NCBI GenBank assembly: GCA_034429695.1
Contig: DAOUGC010000115.1
Span: 1 to 26,192, forward strand
Length of the DNA stretch: 26,192 nt
Direction of reading: 5' to 3'
Source: DAOUGC01 sp034429695
Lineage (GTDB): Bacteria > Chloroflexota > Anaerolineae > Anaerolineales > Anaerolineaceae
How positions within the stretch are numbered: position 1 is the stretch's first letter; every line of letters begins with the position of its first letter. Shown piece after piece: positions 15,370 through 22,922 of the stretch. The notes below the pieces were generated by a model. It was not told the DNA's origin. It did not search any database and worked only from the letters and a program-made list of their open reading frames with translations. A program made the position numbers and the translations under genes.

Positions 15370-16484
15370 AACCCACGCCAGTCAGCCATGCCGAATGGAA
15401 TGAAACCATCCAACAAATTCCAGGCGCTCATATCCTTCAGACATGGGAGTGGGCAACCATAAAGCAAACCCACGGCTGGGAAATGCTGCCCATGGTGTGG
15501 CGCGACAACGCCGGGACGCCCGAAGCGGCAGCCATGGTTTTGGAACGCACCATCCGTCCGGGTGGATTTGGGGCAAAATTTTCGATCCTGTACGTACCGC
15601 GCGGTCCCATGATGGATTGGTCCAATGCTGATTTGCGTGGACGGGTTCTGGATGACCTGCAGAAACTGGCAAAACAGCGGGGGGCAATTTTCATCAAAAT
15701 TGACCCCGAGGTGGTAACCGGGTGGGGATTGCCGGCCAGTAAGGACGATTATGATGATCCGCTTGGTATGCAGGTACTCGATGAGTTGCGATCAACGGGT
15801 TGGCTGTATTCTGATTCACAGGTGCAGTTCAAGAATACCGTCTGGGTGGGGGTGAGTGGAACAGAAGATGACTTGCTGGCGCGCATGAAGCAAAAATGGC
15901 GTTACAATCTGCGGCTGGCACAACGCAAAGGCGTACAGGTTCGCCAGGGTGAAAAAGCCGACCTGGAAGAGCTTTATAAAATGTATGCTGAAACGTCGCT
16001 CCGGGATGGGTTTGTGATCCGCTCGAGAGAATACTATTTGAATGTATGGAACACTTTCCTGGATGCCGGCTGGTTGTTTCCCCTGCTGGCAATCTGGGAA
16101 GGCCAGATCATCGCTGCGGTGATGCTGTTTTGTTTTGGGAAACGAGCCTGGTATATTTACGGCATGTCGGGCGCCGAACACCGCGAAAAAATGCCCAATT
16201 ATTTACTGCAGTGGCAAGCCATGCTCACTGCCCGGGAACAGGGTTGCACCACCTATGATCTATGGGGAGCGCCTGATATTTTTGATGAAAGCGACCGCAT
16301 GTGGGGGGTGTTCCGTTTCAAGGATGGAATGGGGGGGCAGGTGGTGCGCACCATGGGTGCATGGGATTTCCCGGGCAACCGCTGGATGTATTCAATATAT
16401 ACCCGCGTGATGCCGCGTGTTCTCAATATTCTCAGAAGAAACCGGAATCAATCCGTCCGGCAGGAAATTGGTGCAGCCGATTAG
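15366..16484 (+). CDS. FemAB-like aminoacyl transferase, copy 2
   Basis: 372-residue paralogue of the preceding gene, sharing R-M-K-Q-K-W-R-Y-N-L-R-L-A, M-P-N-Y-L-L-Q-W and Y-D-L-W-G-A-P-D. The two copies are clearly homologous but well diverged, so they probably add different residues or act at successive positions, as FemA and FemB do (inference). It has a longer insert around residues 110-135 than copy 1. The ATG overlaps the previous stop by four bases (ATGA), implying translational coupling. Its TAG (16482-16484) overlaps the TAA of the convergent kinase gene on the other strand by two bases, leaving no room for a terminator. Confidence 0.82.
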   Translation: MKPTPVSHAEWNETIQQIPGAHILQTWEWATIKQTHGWEMLPMVWRDNAGTPEAAAMVLERTIRPGGFGAKFSILYVPRGPMMDWSNADLRGRVLDDLQKLAKQRGAIFIKIDPEVVTGWGLPASKDDYDDPLGMQVLDELRSTGWLYSDSQVQFKNTVWVGVSGTEDDLLARMKQKWRYNLRLAQRKGVQVRQGEKADLEELYKMYAETSLRDGFVIRSREYYLNVWNTFLDAGWLFPLLAIWEGQIIAAVMLFCFGKRAWYIYGMSGAEHREKMPNYLLQWQAMLTAREQGCTTYDLWGAPDIFDESDRMWGVFRFKDGMGGQVVRTMGAWDFPGNRWMYSIYTRVMPRVLNILRRNRNQSVRQEIGAAD

Positions 16485-18544
16485 TTTTGAACCTCTGGCA
16501 AGGGCCGCCATGCAGGGTGGAATTCGTTGGCGGGTGTATTGGTGAGGTTTCGCGGAGTGGCACCGGTGGTATCGGTCATGAACAGGTCCGTCTGATTATC
16601 CTTTATGCCAGCGTAAATAATTTCAAACCCATCCCAGTAATATTGGGGATCATAAACGCTGATGATCGGCGCAGAAAGCAAATAATCTTCCACGTTTGCG
16701 CCGGTTCCGGCTGGCTTGAGCGCCGGTTGCAGGTTGCTGCCGCGAACGTACAGGATGGTGGCTGCGTCTGGCGCCCATACAGGGAAGTAAGCCGGGACAT
16801 TGTTGGTGGAAAACAGGGTCAGACCTGTGCCATCGGCATTAATGATGTAAGCGCCAGACTGCCCGTTGCGGAAAGATTGGAACAAGATGCGGGTTCCATC
16901 CGGGGACCATACAGGGCGGCGGTCAGCGCCGACATCGTTGATCAACTGCCGGGTAACGCCATCCGCCAGGGTGGTGATGAAAATATCCACATTCTGATCG
17001 ATCCCGTCGTATCGGTATGAAGTAAACGCGATCGAGGTTCCATCGGGCGACCAGGCAGGGTCAAAATCACCGCCTGGTTCTGAGCGCAACGGTTTGCGGC
17101 TGAGCAGGTTGAAGCGGTCATCCAGTTCGATTAACCACAGAACAGAGTTGCGATACTCGTCCGATAAACGGTCATACTTGCGGCATGGGCTTACCACCAC
17201 CAGATGGCGTCCATCAGGCGACCAGGCAGGCTGGCAGGCGCCATCTGCGAATTCGCGTGGGGTGGTCACCAGTTTTAGCCGGTCTCCATCCACATCCATC
17301 AACCACACCTGAGGTTTAATCTCAGCGCCGTCCGGGGCCAGCTCGGGTGTACGATCTGAGGCAAATGCCAACCATCGGCCGGAGACCGGTTCGGCAGTGG
17401 CGGTGGCTTCTGGCTCGGGGGTTCGCGTGGGGTCCTGGGCAATAATGGGTGCAGTGGTAGGCTCATCGGTGGCGGTTGGTTGGCTGGGTTCAGTCGGGAC
17501 CAAATCCATCAATGTGGCTGTTTCTTCAATCAGGGCAATTTGATTGTTGCGGTTCAAAAACTGGTTGGCAATCAACAAACCTGCCACCAGGCAGACGCCA
17601 ACGAGGGCGATCCCTCCGATGATGAATACCGCTGGGGCAATCCTTGCTTTGGCTGGTTTTGCCGTGGCGCCAGCCGGATCAGAGGATTGGGAACCAGACA
17701 GGGCGGTTTGCTGGCGGGCTCCCACCAGTGCCCTGGCGCCGGTATGGGCATTCAATAAGGCTTGTTTAAATTGTTCCGCGGTCTGGTAGCGTTTGTCTGG
17801 CGCCACGTCCATGGCTTTTTCAATTACCAGGGCTACGGCTTCGGAGACCTGGGGGTTGTGCTTGCGGATGGGAACAAGGTGAGCGCTGCCCATGGCGCGC
17901 GCCATGGCGTCTTCGGGGACCTGGTTGGTCAGGGCGGCATACAGCGTGGCTGCCAGTGAGTAAATATCCGAACGTGGGTCTGTGCCGGAGCCGTATTGCT
18001 CAGGGGGGGCATAACCTGGCGTCAGAGCCTGCGCCCCGATGGTGGTCATCATGCCGGGTTGTGTGACCTTTGCCAAACCAAAATCAACCAGAAAGGGTTG
18101 TCCTGAAGGGGTGATTTTGATATTTCCCGGTTTGATGTCACGGTGCAACACCACCTGTTCACGGGTGTGCAGGTAGGTGAGTGCATCACAGATGGTGGCG
18201 CCGATGGTCACCACCTCTTCTTCGGGAATGAAATCCACGCGGTCAAGCCGTTCTCGTAGATCCTCTCCGTCAATAAAGTCCATCACCAGGTACTGCCCCT
18301 GACCGGGAATGACAAAATGGTCGGTTACGCGCGGCAGGTTGGGATGGCGCATGTTGGCCAGAATGGTGGCTTCGCGCCTGAATTGACGGGTGGATTCCTC
18401 GGTGGTGTAAAGATTTTCCTTGACCGCCATCTGGACGTTCAATGACAGGTCCGTGGCTCGGTAGATTGCCCCCATACCCCCACGCGCGAGAACATGCTCA
18501 ATGCGATAACGTTCATGAAGCAGAGCGCCGGGTTCCAGAGCCAT
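16481..18544 (-). CDS. Receptor-like Ser/Thr kinase with PD40/TolB propeller ectodomain, copy 1
   Basis: 687-residue membrane kinase. Cytoplasmic kinase domain (about 13-265): catalytic Lys42, Glu58 (probable helix-C Glu), HRDIKPGN with Asp136 and Asn141, DFG at 154-156, and an activation loop with several Thr followed by APPE. The Gly-rich loop reads A-R-G-G-M-G (20-25), with the first Gly replaced by Ala. One membrane helix at 303-326 is followed by a Pro/Thr/Glu linker (about 345-385). A C-terminal domain then carries repeated (Q/D/R)-P-x-W-S-P-D-G units (TolB/PD40 type), presumably an extracellular beta-propeller. All catalytic residues are present, so it should be active. It starts 23 bases after the stop of the second kinase, so the two are likely one operon. 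Ligand and phosphorylation targets are unknown. Confidence 0.88.
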   Translation of the reverse strand: MALEPGALLHERYRIEHVLARGGMGAIYRATDLSLNVQMAVKENLYTTEESTRQFRREATILANMRHPNLPRVTDHFVIPGQGQYLVMDFIDGEDLRERLDRVDFIPEEEVVTIGATICDALTYLHTREQVVLHRDIKPGNIKITPSGQPFLVDFGLAKVTQPGMMTTIGAQALTPGYAPPEQYGSGTDPRSDIYSLAATLYAALTNQVPEDAMARAMGSAHLVPIRKHNPQVSEAVALVIEKAMDVAPDKRYQTAEQFKQALLNAHTGARALVGARQQTALSGSQSSDPAGATAKPAKARIAPAVFIIGGIALVGVCLVAGLLIANQFLNRNNQIALIEETATLMDLVPTEPSQPTATDEPTTAPIIAQDPTRTPEPEATATAEPVSGRWLAFASDRTPELAPDGAEIKPQVWLMDVDGDRLKLVTTPREFADGACQPAWSPDGRHLVVVSPCRKYDRLSDEYRNSVLWLIELDDRFNLLSRKPLRSEPGGDFDPAWSPDGTSIAFTSYRYDGIDQNVDIFITTLADGVTRQLINDVGADRRPVWSPDGTRILFQSFRNGQSGAYIINADGTGLTLFSTNNVPAYFPVWAPDAATILYVRGSNLQPALKPAGTGANVEDYLLSAPIISVYDPQYYWDGFEIIYAGIKDNQTDLFMTDTTGATPRNLTNTPANEFHPAWRPLPEVQN

Positions 18545-18567
18545 ATTTACACCTGTCAGTTGGGAAA

Positions 18568-20676
18568 TTATGGAATGGCGGGTCGCCAGTCGGGACCGAA
18601 ATCCTCGGCCGGGTCAGTGGTAAGGCGGGTGCGGTTCTCGCCGTTGATATCCATCAAATAAATGTCATGATTGCGGCCATCCGGCCAGCTTTCAAATACG
18701 ATCCATTTGCCGTCGGCGGACAGGGATGCTTCGGCGATGGGTCCCGGATCGGGTTTATCAAGACCGGGCAGGCGCACCTCAAGACCGGAATTGGCGTGTT
18801 CGTAGCGGATCTTCATCAAATAGGGAATGGTGGGCGATATTTGACTGCGGGAGAAGATCAGGGTTTGACCATCCGGTGACCAGTAAGGCCACAGGTCGAT
18901 CACGTTGCCGCTGGAGCTCATTTGCATCAGGGTTTCACCCATGTTGCTCATGATCCAAACATGGAAGAAGGGTTGCTGCCTGACGAATGCCAACCGGCTG
19001 CCGTCCGGAGACCAGGAAGGCTGGACATCGGCATAACGGGTATCCGATAACTCGTGAAGGGATTGATCCACGAAGTCATAAACAAAAATATGCGGGGTGC
19101 CTGTGCGTAGAGACGTAAAAGCGATCTTCGTGCCGTCAGGAGACCATGCAGGGTCAAAATTGCCGGTATCCTCGCTATTGGGCATGATGGTAATTTGTTC
19201 TCCATCCGCCAGCATGGTGTAGATGCGGGCTTCAGGATAATCCGTCATCTCCTTGTCTGAACAAGGTGAGATGAAGGCAATCATCGCACCATCCGGCGAC
19301 CAGTCGGGTTGACATGCGCCGCCGGGCATATCAGTCAACTGGGTCAACTCGCTGCCGTCCGGGTGCATCGTCCACAATTGTGTGCTGCCTGTGCGCGATG
19401 AGGCAAACACGATCAGGTCGCCTCCACCTCCAAGCTCAGCCGGCAGGGGCGTTTTGGTCTGGGTCGGCTGCATGATGGGCAGGGTGGCGGTGGCAGTGGG
19501 TTCTTCAACCACAGGCACAGTGGATTCCACCGGTTGAACTGCGCCTTCGTCGAGAGTGGGGATTGGTGTCGTATCAGATGAACCAGCATCAAGGGTGGGG
19601 GTGTTCTCACCGAGCATGGCTAGTGGCGCTTGCATAAGCCCCAGTTCAATACCGATTAACACCAGGACGAAAGCCAGTGCGGTGAAACCGGCAACGAACC
19701 AACCCCAGTTGGAGTATTTGCGCCGCCGACTGCTGATTGGCGCGCTTTTCATTTTGAAGCGTTTGTTCTGGCTGACTTCACCGCCATCGTCATTGTAGAC
19801 TGCAGCGCCTTCGGCGATATCCGGTGGAGGTGGAGTGACCAGTACACGCGGCTGGGTGAGTTGATTGAGGTTGAAAGGTAACACCAGCGCGCGTTTAAAC
19901 TCATCGGCGCTTTGGTAACGGTCGTCCGGGTCCACCTCAAGGGCTTTTTCCAGTGCGTTTGCCAGGCGGCGGTCCAAACCAGGGGTCAGGTTTCTGGGCG
20001 GGGTCAGTTCTGCTTTTCCGGTGGCCCGCGCCAGGCCGTCTTCAGGGATGATCCCGGTGATGGCGGCGTAAAGTGTGGCTGACAGCGAATAAATGTCGGT
20101 GCGCGGGTCTGTACGTGCGGTTCCGTACTGTTCAGGCGGTGAATACCCGGGGGTCATGGCGCGTGCACCCGTGGTGGTAACCTGGTCTGCGTGCATCACT
20201 TTTGCCAGGCCAAAATCGACCAGAACCACTTCACCTTCAGGTGTGATTTTGATATTGCCCGGTTTAATGTCCCGGTGAACAATTGGCGGCGTGCGGGAAT
20301 GTAAATAGGTGAGCGCATCGCAAATATAAGCGCCGATCAGCACCACTTCGCGCTCAGGCATGACACCCAGGCGCTCAATGCGCTGACGCATATCTTCGCC
20401 GTCCACATAATCCATGATCAAATATTGCCCCTGACCGATAACGGAGAAATAATCGATCACACGGGGCAAATTTGGATGGCGCAACCCTGCCAGGATGTTG
20501 GCTTCGCGTTGAAACTGGCGGGTGTATTCGTCGCTAAGAAACAGATTCTCTTTTACTGCAACGTCAATACCCAGGTTATCGTCTTCTGCACGATAAACAG
20601 CCCCCATTCCTCCCTGTCCGAGAACAGAGACGATGCGGTATCTATCTTTAAGAATGGTGCCAGGGCTTAGCGTCAT
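18568..20676 (-). CDS. Receptor-like Ser/Thr kinase with PD40/TolB propeller ectodomain, copy 2
   Basis: 702-residue paralogue with the same layout. The kinase domain has an intact GQGGMG loop (20-25), Lys42, HRD 134-136, Asn141 and DFG 154-156. A basic juxtamembrane stretch (S-R-R-R-K-Y) precedes one helix (325-346), then a Thr/Pro-rich linker (about 355-405) and a propeller-like ectodomain (about 415-702) with four W-S-P-D-G repeats plus weaker ones. PASTA domains, usual in monoderm PrkC/PknB kinases, are absent. Kinases of this shape are thought to sense envelope or extracellular cues; the cue is not known. It is the upstream gene of the two-kinase set and lies divergent from a Thr-Pro-rich membrane protein. 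No ribosome site is evident before the ATG (20674-20676). Confidence 0.88.
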   Translation of the reverse strand: MTLSPGTILKDRYRIVSVLGQGGMGAVYRAEDDNLGIDVAVKENLFLSDEYTRQFQREANILAGLRHPNLPRVIDYFSVIGQGQYLIMDYVDGEDMRQRIERLGVMPEREVVLIGAYICDALTYLHSRTPPIVHRDIKPGNIKITPEGEVVLVDFGLAKVMHADQVTTTGARAMTPGYSPPEQYGTARTDPRTDIYSLSATLYAAITGIIPEDGLARATGKAELTPPRNLTPGLDRRLANALEKALEVDPDDRYQSADEFKRALVLPFNLNQLTQPRVLVTPPPPDIAEGAAVYNDDGGEVSQNKRFKMKSAPISSRRRKYSNWGWFVAGFTALAFVLVLIGIELGLMQAPLAMLGENTPTLDAGSSDTTPIPTLDEGAVQPVESTVPVVEEPTATATLPIMQPTQTKTPLPAELGGGGDLIVFASSRTGSTQLWTMHPDGSELTQLTDMPGGACQPDWSPDGAMIAFISPCSDKEMTDYPEARIYTMLADGEQITIMPNSEDTGNFDPAWSPDGTKIAFTSLRTGTPHIFVYDFVDQSLHELSDTRYADVQPSWSPDGSRLAFVRQQPFFHVWIMSNMGETLMQMSSSGNVIDLWPYWSPDGQTLIFSRSQISPTIPYLMKIRYEHANSGLEVRLPGLDKPDPGPIAEASLSADGKWIVFESWPDGRNHDIYLMDINGENRTRLTTDPAEDFGPDWRPAIP

Positions 20677-20697
20677 AGGTTAGAAAAATATATCTTG

Positions 20698-20726
20698 ATT
20701 TTACTCTGCACCTGCATATTACGCAA
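20698..20726 (-). promoter_or_regulatory. Candidate promoter of the kinase operon
   Basis: Minus strand: TTGCGT (20726-20721, 3 of 6), 17-base spacer, TAAAAT (20703-20698, 5 of 6). It would give a leader of only about 15 bases, consistent with the missing ribosome site before the kinase ATG. Confidence 0.4.
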
Positions 20727-20840
20727 CGCAAGAGCCGTAAAATTTTAATGAAATAACCCCTTTGTAAGGGAAAACATACAAAGACATTCTCTTGGTCAGA
20801 TGATTCTCTGGGTTAACAAATGGGGCAGGGATTTTGTTCA

Positions 20841-20849
20841 TGCTATAAT
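20841..20849 (+). promoter_or_regulatory. Extended -10 promoter of the Thr-Pro-rich membrane protein gene
   Basis: TGC followed by TATAAT (20844-20849), an extended -10 identical to that at 4858-4866. No good -35 box is seen at normal spacing. The start would be near 20856, about 20 bases before the ATG. Confidence 0.5.
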
Positions 20850-20875
20850 TTTGGTGGTAGTCATCAGGAGTAATG

Positions 20876-21856
20876 ATGAATCTGGATATAAAAACCGGGG
20901 TGCTCACAGCCATTGTTCTGGGAGCAGCGATCACCTTTTTCAGTGTCTGGTTGGGCATCCGCAGTATTCAAAACGGTATGCGCCTGCCATATTTTCGCAA
21001 ACGCCGTGAACGCGTGGTCATGGGCTGGCGTCTGGTGATCTTTGGAGCGGTGCTGGGTGGCGTAACCCTGGCGATTTCTCAGTATGCAGAACCAACCGCC
21101 TACCGATTTTTCCCACCTTCACCGACGGTGACCATTACACCCACCATCACTGAAACACCCACCATATCGCTCACTCCATCCATCACGCTATCGCCGACGA
21201 TAACAGACACCCCGGCGGTATCGCCAACTCCGGCATTCCCCGAGGCGCTTCTGGCTGAATTTTCCGCCACGACCGAGCCCAACCCAAACGCCGTATTCAG
21301 TCCGGTGGTGATTGCAAGACAAATTGATGACGACTGGCAACCAGTGGCGCCTGCCACCGAGTTTGAAAACCCGATTGGATTGCTGTACGGTACGTTTAGT
21401 TACGATCAAATGTCGCCTGGTTCGCAATGGACGGCGCTCTGGTATCGCCTTTCAGACGGCAAGTTGATCTGCTATGAAACCAAACCATGGGATGGCGGAA
21501 CAGGCGGGTACAACTACACTGAATGTCAGGCGACATCCACCGAGTGGACCCCGGGCGATTACGATGTGCAGATTTTTGTGGGTACAGAATGGAATAATTC
21601 GGGCCGCTTCACAATAAGCGGAGAGCCGCCTCTACCCAGCGAGACGGCCACCAAAACCAGCACAAGTATTCCCACGATGACACGGACACAAACGCCCACA
21701 CGTGGGCCTTCGCCCACTTTGACCGTGACCAATACGCGCACGATTACATTGACGCCGACGGTTACGCGGACTTTGCCGCCCACTTCCACCGTGCGGCCAT
21801 CCGCCACACCGCGCATTACAGATACGCGCTGGCCGACGCAGACTGTCGAGCCTTGA
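20876..21856 (+). CDS. Two-TM membrane protein with Thr-Pro-rich linkers and a small ectodomain
   Basis: 326 residues, function unknown. AGGAG (20866-20870) is 5 bases from ATG 20876 and only 2 from ATG 20873, so the second is preferred. Helix 1 (about 8-27) and helix 2 (about 51-67) flank a strongly basic loop (R-K-R-R-E-R), so by the positive-inside rule both ends face outward. A Thr/Pro/Ser linker (about 78-120) follows. A compact domain comes next (about 125-250), with W-T-A-L-W-Y, C-Y-E-T-K-P-W-D-G-G-T-G-G-Y and Y-D-V-Q-I-F-V-G-T-E-W, the last looking like paired beta strands. A second Thr-Pro tail (about 255-326) runs to the stop with no anchor. It is divergent from the two kinases, whose linkers have a similar Thr-Pro bias, suggesting a shared envelope role (inference). 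Confidence 0.75.
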   Translation: MNLDIKTGVLTAIVLGAAITFFSVWLGIRSIQNGMRLPYFRKRRERVVMGWRLVIFGAVLGGVTLAISQYAEPTAYRFFPPSPTVTITPTITETPTISLTPSITLSPTITDTPAVSPTPAFPEALLAEFSATTEPNPNAVFSPVVIARQIDDDWQPVAPATEFENPIGLLYGTFSYDQMSPGSQWTALWYRLSDGKLICYETKPWDGGTGGYNYTECQATSTEWTPGDYDVQIFVGTEWNNSGRFTISGEPPLPSETATKTSTSIPTMTRTQTPTRGPSPTLTVTNTRTITLTPTVTRTLPPTSTVRPSATPRITDTRWPTQTVEP

Positions 21857-21867
21857 TTATTCCCCTC

Positions 21868-22803
21868 TCAGGCGATCTCAACACCTGCACCGGGTGTCAT
21901 GGCGCGGGCTATTCTGGCTGCCAGACGCGCGTTGTTGCGCAGGAGCGCCAGGTTGGTATGCATGGATTGGCCTCCTGACAGCTCACTGACCTTTGCCAGC
22001 ATGTAGGGCGTTACACCCGCGCCGTGGATACCCTCTGCGGCTGCTGACTGAAGCGCCTGATGAATGATCTCTTCCATCTTTTCGCGCGGCAGGGCAACGT
22101 CTGCAGGTGGCGGATTGACCACCAGGACTGCGCTGGTCTGACCCATACCCCAGTGAGCCCGCGCGATGGCTGCCACCTCTTCGGGGGTGTCCACCCTGAC
22201 ATTGACCGGTAATCCACTTGATGTGGAGTAAAAAGCCGGAAAATCATCGGTACCAAAACCAATCACCGGAACACCCAGGGTTTCCAGCACTTCAAGTGTG
22301 GCGGGAAGGTCAAGAATGGCTTTTGCACCGGCGCACACCACCACCATCGGAACGCGTCCCAGTTCCTGCAGATCGGCGGAGATGTCAAAGGTGGAATCAC
22401 GATGGACCCCGCCGATGCCGCCTGTGGCGAAAACCTGGATGCCCGCCGTGCTGGCGGCGATCAATGTGCCTGCCACTGTGGTTCCGCCATTCTCCTTGCG
22501 GGCCAGTACCACGCCGAAGTCCCGCCGGCTGACCTTGCGGGAAGGCTGGCTGGTGTCTCCCAGGCGTTTCACCTGCTCTGCCGACAGACCAACAATCACT
22601 TTGCCGTCCATTAATCCAATGGTTGCCGGTACAGCACCCTGATTGCTCACCTCGGTTTCCATTTGCATGGCAAGGTTGATATTTTCCGGATGCGGAAGGC
22701 CGTGCGTGATGACGGCTGATTCAAGCGCCACAACGGGCAGGCGCATTTTAAAGGCTCTGGCGACATCAACACCCAATGTGAAAGATTCTGGTAAGTTGTT
22801 CAT
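21868..22803 (-). CDS. psuG: Pseudouridine-5'-phosphate glycosidase
   Basis: 311-residue cytosolic enzyme that reversibly splits pseudouridine 5'-phosphate into uracil and ribose 5-phosphate. Family features: A-L-E-S-A-V-I-T-H-G near the start (Glu28, E. coli Glu31), F-A-T-G-G-I-G-G-V-H-R (125-135), Asp144 (E. coli Asp149) and the Schiff-base Lys161 in C-A-G-A-K-A (E. coli Lys166). Length is normal. GGGGAGAG lies just before the ATG. The usual partner, pseudouridine kinase PsuK, is not in this window. The gene is convergent with the Thr-Pro-rich protein (11-base gap) and divergent from the flippase-like gene. Confidence 0.94.
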   Translation of the reverse strand: MNNLPESFTLGVDVARAFKMRLPVVALESAVITHGLPHPENINLAMQMETEVSNQGAVPATIGLMDGKVIVGLSAEQVKRLGDTSQPSRKVSRRDFGVVLARKENGGTTVAGTLIAASTAGIQVFATGGIGGVHRDSTFDISADLQELGRVPMVVVCAGAKAILDLPATLEVLETLGVPVIGFGTDDFPAFYSTSSGLPVNVRVDTPEEVAAIARAHWGMGQTSAVLVVNPPPADVALPREKMEEIIHQALQSAAAEGIHGAGVTPYMLAKVSELSGGQSMHTNLALLRNNARLAARIARAMTPGAGVEIA

Positions 22804-22835
22804 TATCTCTCCCCGGTAATCTGATTTGCACTATG

Positions 22836-22865
22836 ATTTTACCCGCTTTTGGTGAGGTCTGTCGA
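22836..22865 (-). promoter_or_regulatory. Candidate psuG promoter
   Basis: Minus strand: TCGACA (22865-22860, 5 of 6), 18-base spacer, TAAAAT (22841-22836, 5 of 6). The leader would be about 25 bases including the ribosome site. It overlaps the opposing promoter at 22849-22876. Confidence 0.45.
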
Positions 22866-22876
22866 TGGGTTATAAT
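22849..22876 (+). promoter_or_regulatory. Candidate promoter of the flippase-like/PHP operon
   Basis: TTGGTG (22849-22854, 3 of 6), 16-base spacer, perfect TATAAT (22871-22876). The start would be near 22883, 40 bases before the ATG at 22923. Confidence 0.5.
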
Positions 22877-22922
22877 CCATGGGATCGAACCAAAAAAAGT
22901 GGCGGGGTGCAGGGATTTTTCA

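Noticed and set aside
16301..17020. Plus-strand open frame of 239 codons over the end of FemAB copy 2 and kinase copy 1
   Set aside because: It crosses two real genes in other frames and has no family features.
21110..21850. Tandem DNA repeat in the Thr-Pro regions
   Set aside because: The acc/acg/cca-rich pattern is degenerate at the DNA level and is explained by the protein's Thr-Pro bias; no fixed repeat unit.
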